Source of the DNA: Sphingomonas lenta
Lineage (GTDB): Bacteria > Pseudomonadota > Alphaproteobacteria > Sphingomonadales > Sphingomonadaceae
DNA length: 64,000 nt
Reading direction: 5' to 3'
Assembly: GCF_002288825.1 (NCBI RefSeq)
Contig: NZ_NSLI01000004.1
Coordinates: 246,501-310,500 of the forward strand
In this document: piece by piece, positions 43,334 through 52,414 of the stretch
Position numbering within the stretch: position 1 is the first letter of the stretch
Layout of the letters: each line of letters starts with the position of its first letter
Translations under genes and position numbers: made by a program
Notes under the pieces: model-generated
What the model was told of the DNA's origin: nothing
Databases searched by the model: none
Seen by the model: the letters and a program-made list of their open reading frames with translations, nothing else

Positions 43334-44277
43334 CGCTCGAAGAACGCCGCAGAATCATCCCCCTCGCGATCCGCGCGGCGCTCGCCAGCGTCGGCGTGGC
43401 GCTGTTCCTGCTCGCGCTCAAGGGCTACGCCGCCTGGACGACCGGATCGGTCGCGATGCTGGGCTCGCTCGCCGACACCGGCCTCGACCTGCTGGCCAGC
43501 CTTGTGACCCTGTACGGCGTCCGGCTCGCCGCCGAGCCCGCCGACCACGACCACCGCTTCGGCCACGGCAAGGCGGAGGCGCTCGCCGCCTTGTTCCAGG
43601 TCGCGCTCATCACCCTGTCGGCCGCCGGCATCGCCTGGCGCGCGATCGAGCGGTTCGGCCAGCCGGGGGAGAACGCCGAAGCGGGTCTGGGCATCCTTGT
43701 CTCCGTGGTCGCCATCGGCGTCACCTTCGGCCTGCTCGCCTATCAGCGCGCGATCGTGCGCCGCACGGGCTCGGTCGCGATCCTGGCGGACAACGTCCAC
43801 TATCAGTCCGACGTGCTCCTCAACTGCGCCGTCATCGCCGCGCTCGTGCTGGAGCAGTACGCCGGCCTGACCGGCGCCGACCCCGTGTTCGGCATCGCCA
43901 TCGCGCTCTGGCTCGCCTGGCAGGCGTTCAAGGCATCGTCCGCCGCGATCGACCAGCTGATGGACAAGGAATGGCCGGAGGACCAGCGCGCCGCCTTTCT
44001 CGACATCGCCGCGCGCCAGCCGGGCCTGCGCGGCATCCACGACTTCCGCACGCGCCGCTCAGGGTCGCACGACTTCGCGCAGTTCCACATGGAGGTCGAC
44101 CCCAGGCTGTCGGTCGCCGCCGCGCACGACCTGGTCGAGGGCGTCGAGCGCAACCTCAAGCGCGCCTTCCCCAAGGTGGAGGTGCTGATCCACCTCGATC
44201 CCGAAGGTCACGTCGACACCGACAACCCGCTCGTCGAAGCGGATGTCACGCCGCACTGGTTCGGCAAGCGCGTTTAA
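43330..44277 (+). CDS. cation diffusion facilitator transporter (FieF-like)
   Basis: A 315-residue CDF antiporter for Zn, Fe or Mn with six helices. GSVAMLGSLADTGLDLLASL contains the helix-2 metal site (Asp pair), and AEPADHDHRFGHGKAEALAA carries the DHxHxFGHGKxE signature. The fifth helix site is LADNVHYQSDVLLNCAV (HxxxD), and a cytosolic domain with GLRGIHDFRTRRSGSHDFAQ ends the protein. The pattern favours the FieF/MntX group. It is coupled to pdxH by overlap. Confidence 0.92.
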   Translation: MTLEERRRIIPLAIRAALASVGVALFLLALKGYAAWTTGSVAMLGSLADTGLDLLASLVTLYGVRLAAEPADHDHRFGHGKAEALAALFQVALITLSAAGIAWRAIERFGQPGENAEAGLGILVSVVAIGVTFGLLAYQRAIVRRTGSVAILADNVHYQSDVLLNCAVIAALVLEQYAGLTGADPVFGIAIALWLAWQAFKASSAAIDQLMDKEWPEDQRAAFLDIAARQPGLRGIHDFRTRRSGSHDFAQFHMEVDPRLSVAAAHDLVEGVERNLKRAFPKVEVLIHLDPEGHVDTDNPLVEADVTPHWFGKRV

Positions 44278-44286
44278 GGAGTTCGC

Positions 44287-45081
44287 ATGAGGTTGCCGTT
44301 CACCCAGGTCGACGCGTTCGCGGCCGAAGCTTTCCAGGGTAATCCCGCCGCGGTCATCCCGCTCTCCGCCTGGCTCCCCGACGACACGCTCCAGGCGATC
44401 GCGGAGGAGAACAACCTCTCGGAGACGGCATTCATTATCCCCGCCGACGGCGATGCCGATCTCGAGCTGCGCTGGTTCACCCCCGCCGTCGAGGTGGCGC
44501 TGTGCGGCCACGCGACGCTGGCGAGCGGCCATGTCGTGCTGCAATCCGAACCGACGCGCGACAAGGTGACGTTCCGCACCCGCCAGGCGGGCCTTCTCGA
44601 GGTCGCGCGCGACGGCATCGGCTACGCGATGGCGCTCCCCGCCTACCGGGCCGAGCCCAGGGAGCTGCCCGCCGTGCTCGCCGGCCTAGGCCTGACCCAA
44701 GCCGTCGAGACGCGCTGGCACCCCGGCCGCTACGCGCTGGTCGTGCTCGACGACGAGGAGGCGGTGCGCGGCTTGCGCCCCGACTTCCGCGCGCTCGCGG
44801 CGGAGGGCGACATCCTCACCATCGCCACCGCCCCCGGCCGCGACACCGACGTGGTCTCCCGCGTCTTCGCGTGCGGAGCCGGGATCGACGAGGACCCGGT
44901 GACCGGCTCGGCGCATTCCGTCCTCACGCCTTACTGGACCGAACGCTTAGGCCGTGACCGCTTCACGGCGTTCCAGGCGAGCAGGCGCGGCGGGCGACTG
45001 ACCTGCCGGGCGGAGGGCGACCGGGTGGTGCTCGGCGGCCAGTGCGTGACGGTGATCGAGGGTACCTTTCTTCTACCCTAG
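44287..45081 (+). CDS. PhzF-family isomerase-like protein
   Basis: A 264-residue diaminopimelate-epimerase-fold protein. FTQVDAFAAEAFQGNPAAV opens it, ENNLSETAFII carries the catalytic Glu, and LRWFTPAVEVALCGHATLAS and GIDEDPVTGSAHSVLTPYW are the PhzF signatures. PhzF itself isomerises a phenazine precursor, but most chromosomal members act in unknown small-molecule metabolism, and no phenazine genes are present. AAGGAG lies six bases before the ATG. Nine bases follow the CDF stop. Confidence 0.92.
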   Translation: MRLPFTQVDAFAAEAFQGNPAAVIPLSAWLPDDTLQAIAEENNLSETAFIIPADGDADLELRWFTPAVEVALCGHATLASGHVVLQSEPTRDKVTFRTRQAGLLEVARDGIGYAMALPAYRAEPRELPAVLAGLGLTQAVETRWHPGRYALVVLDDEEAVRGLRPDFRALAAEGDILTIATAPGRDTDVVSRVFACGAGIDEDPVTGSAHSVLTPYWTERLGRDRFTAFQASRRGGRLTCRAEGDRVVLGGQCVTVIEGTFLLP

Positions 45082-45116
45082 CGAAGGCGCGGCCACGCCC
45101 GCGTCGGCCAGCCCGA

Positions 45117-45626
45117 TCAGTCGCCCGAACGCCGCAGCCGCGCCGTGAGCCCGCCGTCGCCCGACAGCGTCACCGTCGCGCCCGGCGCGAGCCGCACCAC
45201 ATCCGTCAGCTCCACCGTCCGTGTGCCACCCAGGTGGGGGCAACCGGCCCCCGACGGCTTGGTCCAACGCACGGTCGCGCTCAGCGCCTCCGCGCCGTCG
45301 CCGTGATGCGCCACCGAGAGGTTGATCGACAGGCCGGTGCTGCGGATGCGCAGGTAACCGGCGTCCACGCCGCAGGACGTCTCGGGCGGCTCCGACTGTT
45401 CGTGCCGGATCGTGCTCCCGCTCCCTCGCGCGACGCGCAACGGGCCGCTCCACAGCGTCCGGCCTTCCGCCTGCACGTCGACGTGGACGGTGAAGGGCCG
45501 CGTCGCCGGCTCGTGGTGTAGGGCTGCGCGCGCAACGATGCGGGGCGGCGGCGCCGGCGTCGCGACTTGGACGATCGGCGGAGGCGCGAGTATCGGCGCG
45601 ACGACCTGCAGCACGGCGATCAGCAT
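45117..45626 (-). CDS. hypothetical exported protein
   Basis: A 169-residue protein with a hydrophobic N-terminus (MLIAVLQVVAPILAPPP) that may be an export signal. The mature part is mostly beta-strand (TVHVDVQAEGRTLWSGPLRV, LSINLSVAHHGDGAEALSAT, LTDVVRLAPGATVTLSG) with two Cys (TSCGVD and AGCPHL) that may form a disulfide. I do not recognise a family. GGGGAGGAAG before the ATG supports the start. It resembles small periplasmic beta-sandwich proteins. Confidence 0.6.
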   Translation of the reverse strand: MLIAVLQVVAPILAPPPIVQVATPAPPPRIVARAALHHEPATRPFTVHVDVQAEGRTLWSGPLRVARGSGSTIRHEQSEPPETSCGVDAGYLRIRSTGLSINLSVAHHGDGAEALSATVRWTKPSGAGCPHLGGTRTVELTDVVRLAPGATVTLSGDGGLTARLRRSGD

Positions 45627-45921
45627 GGTTCTTCCTCCCCTAACCCGACCGTCCCTAGCCGGCGATCGGCAAGGAGCGGTGACCGGACATGGTGAACGCG
45701 CGGTCCCCGCGCCCGTCGATGGACCGCCGAGCCGCTCCGAGTCGCCGCCCGCCTCGCAGTCCTCTCACGGCCCACCCGTTCGCGCCGAAGGACGAGCTGT
45801 TGTCGACGAACCGCCCGCCCAAGTTTCGGGTCGTTCCGCCGCTGCAACCTTTCGCAGCCGATCCGGCGACTTAGGATCGTCGCCAACAGGGGAAACGCAC
45901 ACGGATTTGAAAGGCCGACCC

Positions 45922-46203
45922 ATGTTGCTGACCATTCTGACCACGCTCGCGCTCGCCGCGCAGCAGACTCCCGCGCCGCAGACGGGCGCGCCCGCCACGT
46001 CGCCGACGCCTGACGCGACGGCGCCGGCGCCGGCCGATCCGGCGGCGACGCCCGAAACGACCCCGCTGACGCAGCCCGCTCCAGACGCGGGCACCACGGC
46101 CACCGCGTCCGACCCCGCCGCGACCTCGCCCGACGCCACCGCCGAGCAGGGCGCCGCGACGGAGACGCGGCAGGACAAGAAGCGCCGCCGCCCGCGCCGC
46201 TGA
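45922..46203 (+). CDS. small exported Ala/Pro/Thr-rich protein
   Basis: A 93-residue protein with a short signal-like start (MLLTILTTLALAAQQ), a low-complexity Ala/Pro/Thr/Asp middle and a basic end (KKRRRPRR). AAAGG precedes the ATG. Nothing identifies a function. The 295 bases upstream, shared with the divergent hypothetical gene, hold no other feature I can support. A long hairpin follows directly after the stop. Confidence 0.5.
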   Translation: MLLTILTTLALAAQQTPAPQTGAPATSPTPDATAPAPADPAATPETTPLTQPAPDAGTTATASDPAATSPDATAEQGAATETRQDKKRRRPRR

Positions 46204-46205
46204 CC

Positions 46206-46249
46206 CCTTTCGGTTCCGCCGCGCCTGCATCGCGGCGGGACCGGAAAGG
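46206..46249 (+). terminator. long hairpin, probable terminator
   Basis: CCTTTCGGTTCCGCCGCG pairs with CGCGGCGGGACCGGAAAGG around a seven-base loop, with a few mismatches. It starts two bases after the stop codon of the small exported protein. No T tract follows. The rest of the gap to 46481 shows nothing further. Confidence 0.5.
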
Positions 46250-46480
46250 CCGCCGGTCCCCCCCATGCCGGCGGCCACCCCATCCCGGCGAGGACCGACA
46301 TCGACGCGAGCGTCCCGAAGGCGGCGTGCCGTCCGCCTCCGGCCGCCCACGTCCCTGTTCGGCCCGCCGGGGTGGGTTCCGTGCGGATGTGGGCAGGGCT
46401 GCTCATTTGCGTCTTCGCGTGAACAACCTTCCTAAACCCCGCTTGCGCCGAAGCACCGCCCGCCGCACGGTTCCGACCCG

Positions 46481-48139
46481 ATGCGCCACCTCCTCGCCCC
46501 AGCCGCCGCGCTCCTCCTAGGCGCGGCCGAACCGCCCGCCCGTTACGACCTGCTCATCCGCAACGCCGTCATCTATGACGGCTCCGGCGGCGCACCCTAC
46601 CCCGGCGAGCTCGGCGTGCGCGGCGACCGGATCGTGTGCGTGCGCACCTGCCCCGCGGGCCAGGCGGCGAGCACCGTGGACGCCCGCGGCCAGGCGCTCA
46701 GCCCCGGCTTCGTCAACATGCTCAGCCACGCGCGCGAGTCGCTGCTCCACGACGGCCGCGCGATGAGCGCCGTGCTCCAGGGCGTCACGCTGGAGGTCAA
46801 TTCCGAGCTCTCCCACGCGCCCCTGACGCCCGCGATGCGCGCCGCGCGCGAGAGTCGGCAGGGCCTGATCAAGACGCCGCTCGAATGGTCGACGCTCGGC
46901 GGCTATCTGGACCGGATCGAGCGCGGCGGCGTGTCGGTCAACGTCGCGTCCTATATCGGCGCAGGGTCCGTGCGCGAGTTCGTGCTGGGCGCGAACGACG
47001 TCGACCCCACGCCCGACCAGCTGGCGCGGATGCGTGCCCTCGTCCGCGACGGCATGCGCGAGGGCGCGCTGGGGCTGGCGACCATGTTGATCTACGTCCC
47101 TGAACGCTACGCCGAGACGCCCGAGCTCGTCGCGCTTGCGGGGGAGGCGGGCCGCTGCGGCGGCCTGTTCGCGGCGCATATCCGCAACGAGGGCGACGCG
47201 CTCCTCGAAGCGCTCGACGAAATGGTCGCGATCGGCCGCGAGGCGCGCGTGCCGATCCACGTCCACCACCTCAAGCAGTCGCTGCCGCGCAACTGGCCCA
47301 AGCTCGGTGACGCAGTCCGGCTGATCGAGGCCGCCCGCGCGTCGGGCCTGCGCGTCACCGCCGACATGTACCTCTACCCCGCCAGCGGCACGGGCGCGAA
47401 CACCATGCTCCCCGCCTGGGTGCAGGAGGGCGGGATCGAAGCGACGATCGAGCGCCTGCGCGACCCCGCGACGCGGGCGCGCGCCAAGGCCGAAATGCGC
47501 GACCGCGGGCCGGAGCACGTGCTGTTCAGCGGCTTCAAGACCGACGCCCTGCGCCAATACACGGGCAAGCGCCTCTCCGAGGTCATGCGCATGCGCGGGG
47601 ACGCCGACTGGCGCGACACCGTCATCGACCTCATCGTCGCCGACGGCTCGCGCGTGGGCACCGTGTTCTTCATCATGTCGGAGGACAATGTCCGCCGCCA
47701 GACGGCCTTGCCCTGGATGACGTTCGGCTCCGACTCGAGCGCCATCGCCGCCGAGGGTCTGCTGCTCAGGGACGGCGCGCACCCGCGCACCTACGGCAAC
47801 TTCGCCCGCCTCCTCGGCAAGTACGTCCGCGACGAGCGGACGATGCCGCTCGCTGAAGCGGTACGGAAGCTGACCGCGCTCCCCGCCGACACGCTCCATT
47901 TGCGCGACCGCGGCCGCCTCCGCCCTGGCGCCTACGCCGACCTGGTGATCTTCAATCCCGCCACGATCCGCGACAACGCCACCTTCGAGACGCCCCACCG
48001 CTACGCCACCGGCGTGGCCCATGTCTGGGTCAACGGCGTCCACGTCGTGCGCGACGGCGCGCATACCGGTGCCAAGCCCGGCCGCAGCGTGCGCGGCCCC
48101 GGCTGGACCGGCCACCCCGGCGGCGGCGCGTGCCGCTGA
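46481..48139 (+). CDS. N-acyl-D-amino-acid deacylase-like amidohydrolase, exported
   Basis: A 552-residue amidohydrolase-superfamily protein with a signal peptide (MRHLLAPAAALLLGAAEPP). It follows the D-aminoacylase pattern: YDLLIRNAVIYDGSGGAPYP, RGDRIVCV, SPGFVNMLSHARESLLHDGR, AAHIRNEGDALLEALDE, VPIHVHHLKQSL, TADMYLYPASGTGANTMLPA, and SDSSAIAAEG near the C-terminus. The first metal motif, normally DxHxH, reads NMLSH here, so the alpha-metal site is altered. The late PGAYADLVIFNP is typical. Confidence 0.88.
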   Translation: MRHLLAPAAALLLGAAEPPARYDLLIRNAVIYDGSGGAPYPGELGVRGDRIVCVRTCPAGQAASTVDARGQALSPGFVNMLSHARESLLHDGRAMSAVLQGVTLEVNSELSHAPLTPAMRAARESRQGLIKTPLEWSTLGGYLDRIERGGVSVNVASYIGAGSVREFVLGANDVDPTPDQLARMRALVRDGMREGALGLATMLIYVPERYAETPELVALAGEAGRCGGLFAAHIRNEGDALLEALDEMVAIGREARVPIHVHHLKQSLPRNWPKLGDAVRLIEAARASGLRVTADMYLYPASGTGANTMLPAWVQEGGIEATIERLRDPATRARAKAEMRDRGPEHVLFSGFKTDALRQYTGKRLSEVMRMRGDADWRDTVIDLIVADGSRVGTVFFIMSEDNVRRQTALPWMTFGSDSSAIAAEGLLLRDGAHPRTYGNFARLLGKYVRDERTMPLAEAVRKLTALPADTLHLRDRGRLRPGAYADLVIFNPATIRDNATFETPHRYATGVAHVWVNGVHVVRDGAHTGAKPGRSVRGPGWTGHPGGGACR

Positions 48140-48218
48140 CCTGAGCCGCGGGCACGAAACGGGGAAACCCGCGTTATCCCGCATCATCGGCCAGCCTGGC
48201 CGGGGTGAACAGGGGTAT

Positions 48219-50090
48219 ATGCTTTTGGGCGCGCAGCAGGAGCCGGTCCGGCGCGGGTCGGCCCCGCCCTTTGGACCGACGGAGGTGCAGCCCGCGCACG
48301 TGCCCGGGCTGACGGGGCTGCTCGGCCTCGCGGTCGGGGTGGTCGTCGTCGCCGGCCTTTATTTCGGGCGCGACGTGCTCATCCCGATCACGCTCGCGAT
48401 CCTGCTCTCCTTCGTGCTGTCGCCGATCGTCCACGCGCTGCGCCGCCTGCGCGTGCCCCGCGGCCCCGCCGTGTTCGCCACCGTCCTCCTCGCGCTCGGT
48501 CTCCTGGGTGCGATCGGGACTTTGGTCGGCACGCAGGTCGCCAGCCTCGCCGACGACGCGCCCGGCTACGCCCGCACCATCGAGAGTAAGCTGGCCGGCG
48601 CGCGCGACTACGCCACCAGCCGCCTGGCCGTATTCACGCGCGACACGGAGAAGCGTGCCGAACCCGGCCGTCCCGACGCCGACGCGCCCGTCACCGACGC
48701 CATCGCCGGCCAGGTGCGCGAGCCGATCCCCGTCCGCGTCATCGGCGACGAGCCCAACGCCCTGAAGGTCGCGGGCGACGTGCTCGCCCCCGTGCTCCAC
48801 CCGTTCGAGACGTTCGTCATCGTGCTGGTGGTCGCGATCTTCATCCTGATGCAGCAGGACGACCTCCGGAACCGCATGATCCGGCTGTTCGGATCGTCCG
48901 ACCTGCACCGCACCACCATCGCCATCGACGATGCGACCAGCCGCCTGTCGCGCTACTTCCTGTCGCAGCTGGCGGTGAACACCGCCTTCGGCGTCGTCGT
49001 CGGCGTCGGCCTCTGGCTCATCGGCCTGCCCGTGCCCGCGGTCTGGGGCATCCTGGCGGGCGTGCTCCGCTTCGTGCCCTATATCGGCGCGATCCTCGGC
49101 GCGGTGCTGCCCATCGCGGTCGCGGCCGGCGTCGATCCCGGCTGGACCATGGTGCTCTGGGTCGTCGCGCTGTTCGTCGTGACGGAGCCGATCGTCGGCT
49201 ACGTCATCGAGCCTCTGCTCTACGGCCACTCGACCGGGCTGTCGCCGCTCTCGGTCATCGTAGCGGCGGTGTTCTGGACGTGGATCTGGGGACCGATCGG
49301 GCTCATCCTTTCCATGCCGCTCACCCTCTGCCTCGTCGTGCTCGGCCGCCACGTGCCGCAGCTGGAGTTCCTGGACGTGCTGCTCGGCGACCGGCCCGCG
49401 CTGTCGCCCGTCGAGAGCTTCTACCAGCGCATGCTCGCCGACGACCCGGAGGAGGCGCTGGACCAGGCGGAGGCGATCGTCGGCGAGCGCGGCCTGACCG
49501 CCTATTACGACGAGGTCGCGCTTCAGGGGCTCAAGCTCGCCGCCGCCGACGCCAGGCGCGGCGTCGTCGACCGCAGTCGCGCCTACCAGATCGTCGACGC
49601 TATGCTCGCCGTCGTCCACGACCTGGACGAACATGCGCCGGAAGAGCCGGAGATCGCCGATCCGGACTGGGCCGAGCCGGGGGCGGTCACCTGCATCGCC
49701 GGCCGCGGCGTGCTCGACGACGCGGTCACCGCCATGGTCGAGCAGCTGCTCCGCCACCGCGGCTTCGGCGTCCGCCGCATCACCCACGCCGAGGTCGGCC
49801 GCGACCGCATCGGCCGGCTCGACCTCTCGGGCGCCAAGCTCATCTGCCTGAGCTATCTCGAGCTCGGCGGCACGCCCGGCCATTTGCGCTACCTCGTCCG
49901 CCGCCTCCGCCGCGCCGCGCCCCACGTGCGGATTATGGTCGGCCTGTGGCCCGAGGGCGAAGCCGCGCTCACCGACCGGCAGATCCAGCAGGCGCTCGGC
50001 GCCGACCTCTATGTCGGCTCGCTCGCCGGCGCGGTCGAGGCCGCGCTCGCGCTCGCCGCCCAACCCGTTTCCGAAAGGGAGATCGCATGA
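48219..50090 (+). CDS. AI-2E-family transporter with large C-terminal extension
   Basis: A 623-residue protein. Residues about 25-390 are an AI-2E/PerM-type membrane domain: LGLAVGVVVVAGLYFGRDVL, PITLAILLSFVLSPIVHALR, VIVLVVAIFILMQQDDLRNR, and PLLYGHSTGLSPLSVIVAAV. Residues 390-623 are a soluble extension. Its first part is helical, and its last 130 residues (TCIAGRGVLDDAVTAMVEQL, HRGFGVRRI, AKLICLSYLELGG, VRIMVGLWPEG) have the strand-helix rhythm of a Rossmann or B12-binding-like fold. AGGGG precedes the ATG at 48219. ATGA overlap with the following YihY gene. Confidence 0.85.
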   Translation: MLLGAQQEPVRRGSAPPFGPTEVQPAHVPGLTGLLGLAVGVVVVAGLYFGRDVLIPITLAILLSFVLSPIVHALRRLRVPRGPAVFATVLLALGLLGAIGTLVGTQVASLADDAPGYARTIESKLAGARDYATSRLAVFTRDTEKRAEPGRPDADAPVTDAIAGQVREPIPVRVIGDEPNALKVAGDVLAPVLHPFETFVIVLVVAIFILMQQDDLRNRMIRLFGSSDLHRTTIAIDDATSRLSRYFLSQLAVNTAFGVVVGVGLWLIGLPVPAVWGILAGVLRFVPYIGAILGAVLPIAVAAGVDPGWTMVLWVVALFVVTEPIVGYVIEPLLYGHSTGLSPLSVIVAAVFWTWIWGPIGLILSMPLTLCLVVLGRHVPQLEFLDVLLGDRPALSPVESFYQRMLADDPEEALDQAEAIVGERGLTAYYDEVALQGLKLAAADARRGVVDRSRAYQIVDAMLAVVHDLDEHAPEEPEIADPDWAEPGAVTCIAGRGVLDDAVTAMVEQLLRHRGFGVRRITHAEVGRDRIGRLDLSGAKLICLSYLELGGTPGHLRYLVRRLRRAAPHVRIMVGLWPEGEAALTDRQIQQALGADLYVGSLAGAVEAALALAAQPVSEREIA

Positions 50091-51346
50091 CCGACAGCAA
50101 GAGCGGCGGGGGGCAGGGCCGAGACGCGCCCAGCCCTTGGAAGATGCCCGCCGGCGGCTGGTGGGCCGCGCTCAAGCGCACGCAGAAGGAGATGGGCGAC
50201 GACAATGTCGGCCTGATCGCGGCGGGCACCGCCTTTTACGCCTTCGCGTCGATCATCCCCGTGCTGGGCGCGGTGGTGCTCAGCTACGGCCTGTTCGCCA
50301 GCCAGGAGCGGGTGGTGGCCGACATCGAGTCGCTGTTCGCCAGCCTGCCGCGCGAGGCCGCGTCCGTGATCCAGGACCAGCTGCTGACGGTGGTCAGGAC
50401 CGAGGGCGGCAAGCAGGGGATCGGCCTCGTCGTCGCGCTGGCGCTCGCGCTCTACGGCGGCACCAAGGCCGCGAGCGCGATCGTGACCGCGCTCAACATC
50501 GCGTACGAGCAGAAGGAGACGCGCGGGATCGTCAAGCTTTACCTGCTCTACTTCGCGATCGTGATCGGGGCGGTGGTGCTGGTGCTGGGCGCGATCGCAT
50601 CGACGACGGTGCTGGCGTTCCTCGACAGCCTGCTTCCCAATCTCGGCGGTGCAGGCAAGTTCGTCATCCGGCTGCTCAGCTACGCGCTGATCGCCGCGCT
50701 GGCGGTGACGGCAGGCGCGTGCCTTTACCGCTACGGCCCGAACCGCGAGAACGCGAAATGGGCATGGCTGACGCCCGGCTCGGCGATCGCGACCCTGCTT
50801 TGGCTGGTCGGCACGGCGCTGTTCGGCCTCTACGTGTCGAACTTCGCCAACTACGGCGCGACCTACGGCTCGCTCTCCGCGGTCATCGTGCTCCTCACCT
50901 GGCTATGGCTGTCGGCGTACGTTTACCTGTTCGGCGCGGAGCTGAACTCGGAGCTGGAGCGCCAGACCCAGCGCGACACCACCACGGGCGCGGAGAAGCC
51001 GATGGGCGCACGCGGCGCGACCGCGGCGGATACGGTGGCCGAAGGTGATGAGGCCGGCGAGGAACGCCGCGACGGCTCCGCCCGGCCTGCACGCGCTCGC
51101 CAGGCATCCGGCGGCGTCGGCGTCGTACCCGCCGCCATCGGCCTGCGCACCGCCGGCCGCGTCACCGGCCACAAGCCCGGCCTCGCGCCCACGCTGCTCA
51201 CCGCGGTGGGCCTCTCGCGCCTGGGCCGCGGCGGCAACGCGGTCGGCGCGGCGCTGGTCGCCGCCGGCGCCGCGCTCGCCTGGCTCGGGCGCGACAAGCC
51301 TAAGCCGAAGGCGAGGAAGGAGGCCGTCCCCGCAGTTCGTCCCTGA
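50087..51346 (+). CDS. YihY/BrkB-family membrane protein with C-terminal tail
   Basis: A 419-residue protein with six helices in residues 40-290. NVGLIAAGTAFYAFASIIPV, ALALALYGGTKAASAIVTAL, NIAYEQKETRGIVKLYLLYF and YGSLSAVIVLLTWLWLSAYV, then LFGAELNSELE, mark the family. The last 120 residues are charged and Ala/Gly rich, ending in a hydrophobic stretch (GGNAVGAALVAAGAALAWLG) that may be another helix. ATGA overlap with the AI-2E gene shows coupling, and AAAGGGAG precedes the ATG. The end overlaps mscL by 47 bases. Confidence 0.88.
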   Translation: MTDSKSGGGQGRDAPSPWKMPAGGWWAALKRTQKEMGDDNVGLIAAGTAFYAFASIIPVLGAVVLSYGLFASQERVVADIESLFASLPREAASVIQDQLLTVVRTEGGKQGIGLVVALALALYGGTKAASAIVTALNIAYEQKETRGIVKLYLLYFAIVIGAVVLVLGAIASTTVLAFLDSLLPNLGGAGKFVIRLLSYALIAALAVTAGACLYRYGPNRENAKWAWLTPGSAIATLLWLVGTALFGLYVSNFANYGATYGSLSAVIVLLTWLWLSAYVYLFGAELNSELERQTQRDTTTGAEKPMGARGATAADTVAEGDEAGEERRDGSARPARARQASGGVGVVPAAIGLRTAGRVTGHKPGLAPTLLTAVGLSRLGRGGNAVGAALVAAGAALAWLGRDKPKPKARKEAVPAVRP

Positions 51347-51764
51347 TCTCGCGGAGCAGCGCCACCTCCGTCGGCTCGGGCGCGGGCACTTGGGCCGACT
51401 TCTCCTTCTCCCGCTCGAACACCGACACCATCCGGTTCACGGTCCTGACCAGCATGAAGATGATGAAGGCGACGATGAGGAAGTTGACCGCTTGAGTGAT
51501 GAACGCGCCATAGCCGAGCAGCGGCACGCCCGCCTTCTTGAGCGCGGCATAGTCGGTCGAGCCCGCCAAGTTCGCCGGCACGGGGCCGAGCGCCACGAAG
51601 TAGCTGGAGAAGTCGAGCCCGCCGAGCAGCCGGCCGATGACCGGCATGATCACGTCCTCGGTCAGCGAGGTGACGATGCGCCCGAACGCCGCGCCGATGA
51701 TCACCGCCACCGCCAGGTCGAGCACGTTGCCCCGCGCGATGAACGCCCTGAACTCCTTCAGCAT
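51300..51764 (-). CDS. mscL: large-conductance mechanosensitive channel MscL
   Basis: MscL opens under membrane tension to release solutes during osmotic downshock. The 154-residue protein shows MLKEFRAFIARGNVLDLAVA, VIIGAAFGRIVTSLTEDVIM and PVIGRLLGGLDFS in the first helix region, and FITQAVNFLIVAFIIFMLVR in the second. A charged C-terminal helix ends LLREIRDEL. ATG at 51762-51764 has GGGAG upstream. The 3' end overlaps the convergent YihY gene by 47 bases. Confidence 0.95.
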   Translation of the reverse strand: MLKEFRAFIARGNVLDLAVAVIIGAAFGRIVTSLTEDVIMPVIGRLLGGLDFSSYFVALGPVPANLAGSTDYAALKKAGVPLLGYGAFITQAVNFLIVAFIIFMLVRTVNRMVSVFEREKEKSAQVPAPEPTEVALLREIRDELRGRPPSSPSA

Positions 51765-51832
51765 CTTCGCTCCCTCTCGCCGTTGAGACCGGGGCGCTTT
51801 ATACCACATCCGTTACGACCAGGAGCATACGC

Positions 51833-52414
51833 ATGAACCGTGCTTTCGCCCCAGTAGCCGCAGCCGTGATGCTGGCGGGATGCGGCATCAACAGCGTGCC
51901 CACCGCGGAGGAGAACGCCAAGGCGCGCTGGGCCGACGTCCAGGCCGCCTATCAGCGCCGCGCCGACCTGATCGGCAACCTCGTGTCGACCGTCAGCGCG
52001 TCCGCGCGCGCGGAGAACGAGACGCTGACCAGGGTGGCCGAGGCGCGCGCCCGCGCGACCCAGGTGCAGGTCTCGCCCGACCAGCTCACCGACGCCAACC
52101 GCGTCCAGCAGTTCGCCGCCGCGCAGGGCGCGCTGGCGCTCGCCTTCCGGCCCGTCCAGGAAGCCTATCCGGAGCTCCGCAGCCAGGCCAATTTCTCGAC
52201 GCTGCTCCAGCAGCTGGAGAGCACCGAGAACCGCATCAACATCGCGGTGCGCGACTATAACGAGGCGGTGCGCGAGTATAACACGCGCATCCGCACCTTC
52301 CCCGACGCCATCGGCGCGCGCGTCATCCACGGCGCCAAGCCGATGACGCCGTTCCAAGCGGTGACGCCCGGCGCCGACCGCGCTCCGCAGATCGGCTCCG
52401 GCAAGTTCGAGTGA
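51833..52414 (+). CDS. LemA-family lipoprotein
   Basis: A 193-residue protein with a lipoprotein signal (AAVMLAGCGIN, lipid Cys about 17). The mature part is a long-helix bundle: ENAKARWADVQAAYQRRADL, IGNLVSTVSASARAENETLT, and NRINIAVRDYNEAVREYNTR, then IRTFPDAIGA. These match LemA. Function is unclear; LemA genes usually precede TPM-domain genes, as here. The stop overlaps the next gene (GTGA). Confidence 0.92.
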   Translation: MNRAFAPVAAAVMLAGCGINSVPTAEENAKARWADVQAAYQRRADLIGNLVSTVSASARAENETLTRVAEARARATQVQVSPDQLTDANRVQQFAAAQGALALAFRPVQEAYPELRSQANFSTLLQQLESTENRINIAVRDYNEAVREYNTRIRTFPDAIGARVIHGAKPMTPFQAVTPGADRAPQIGSGKFE

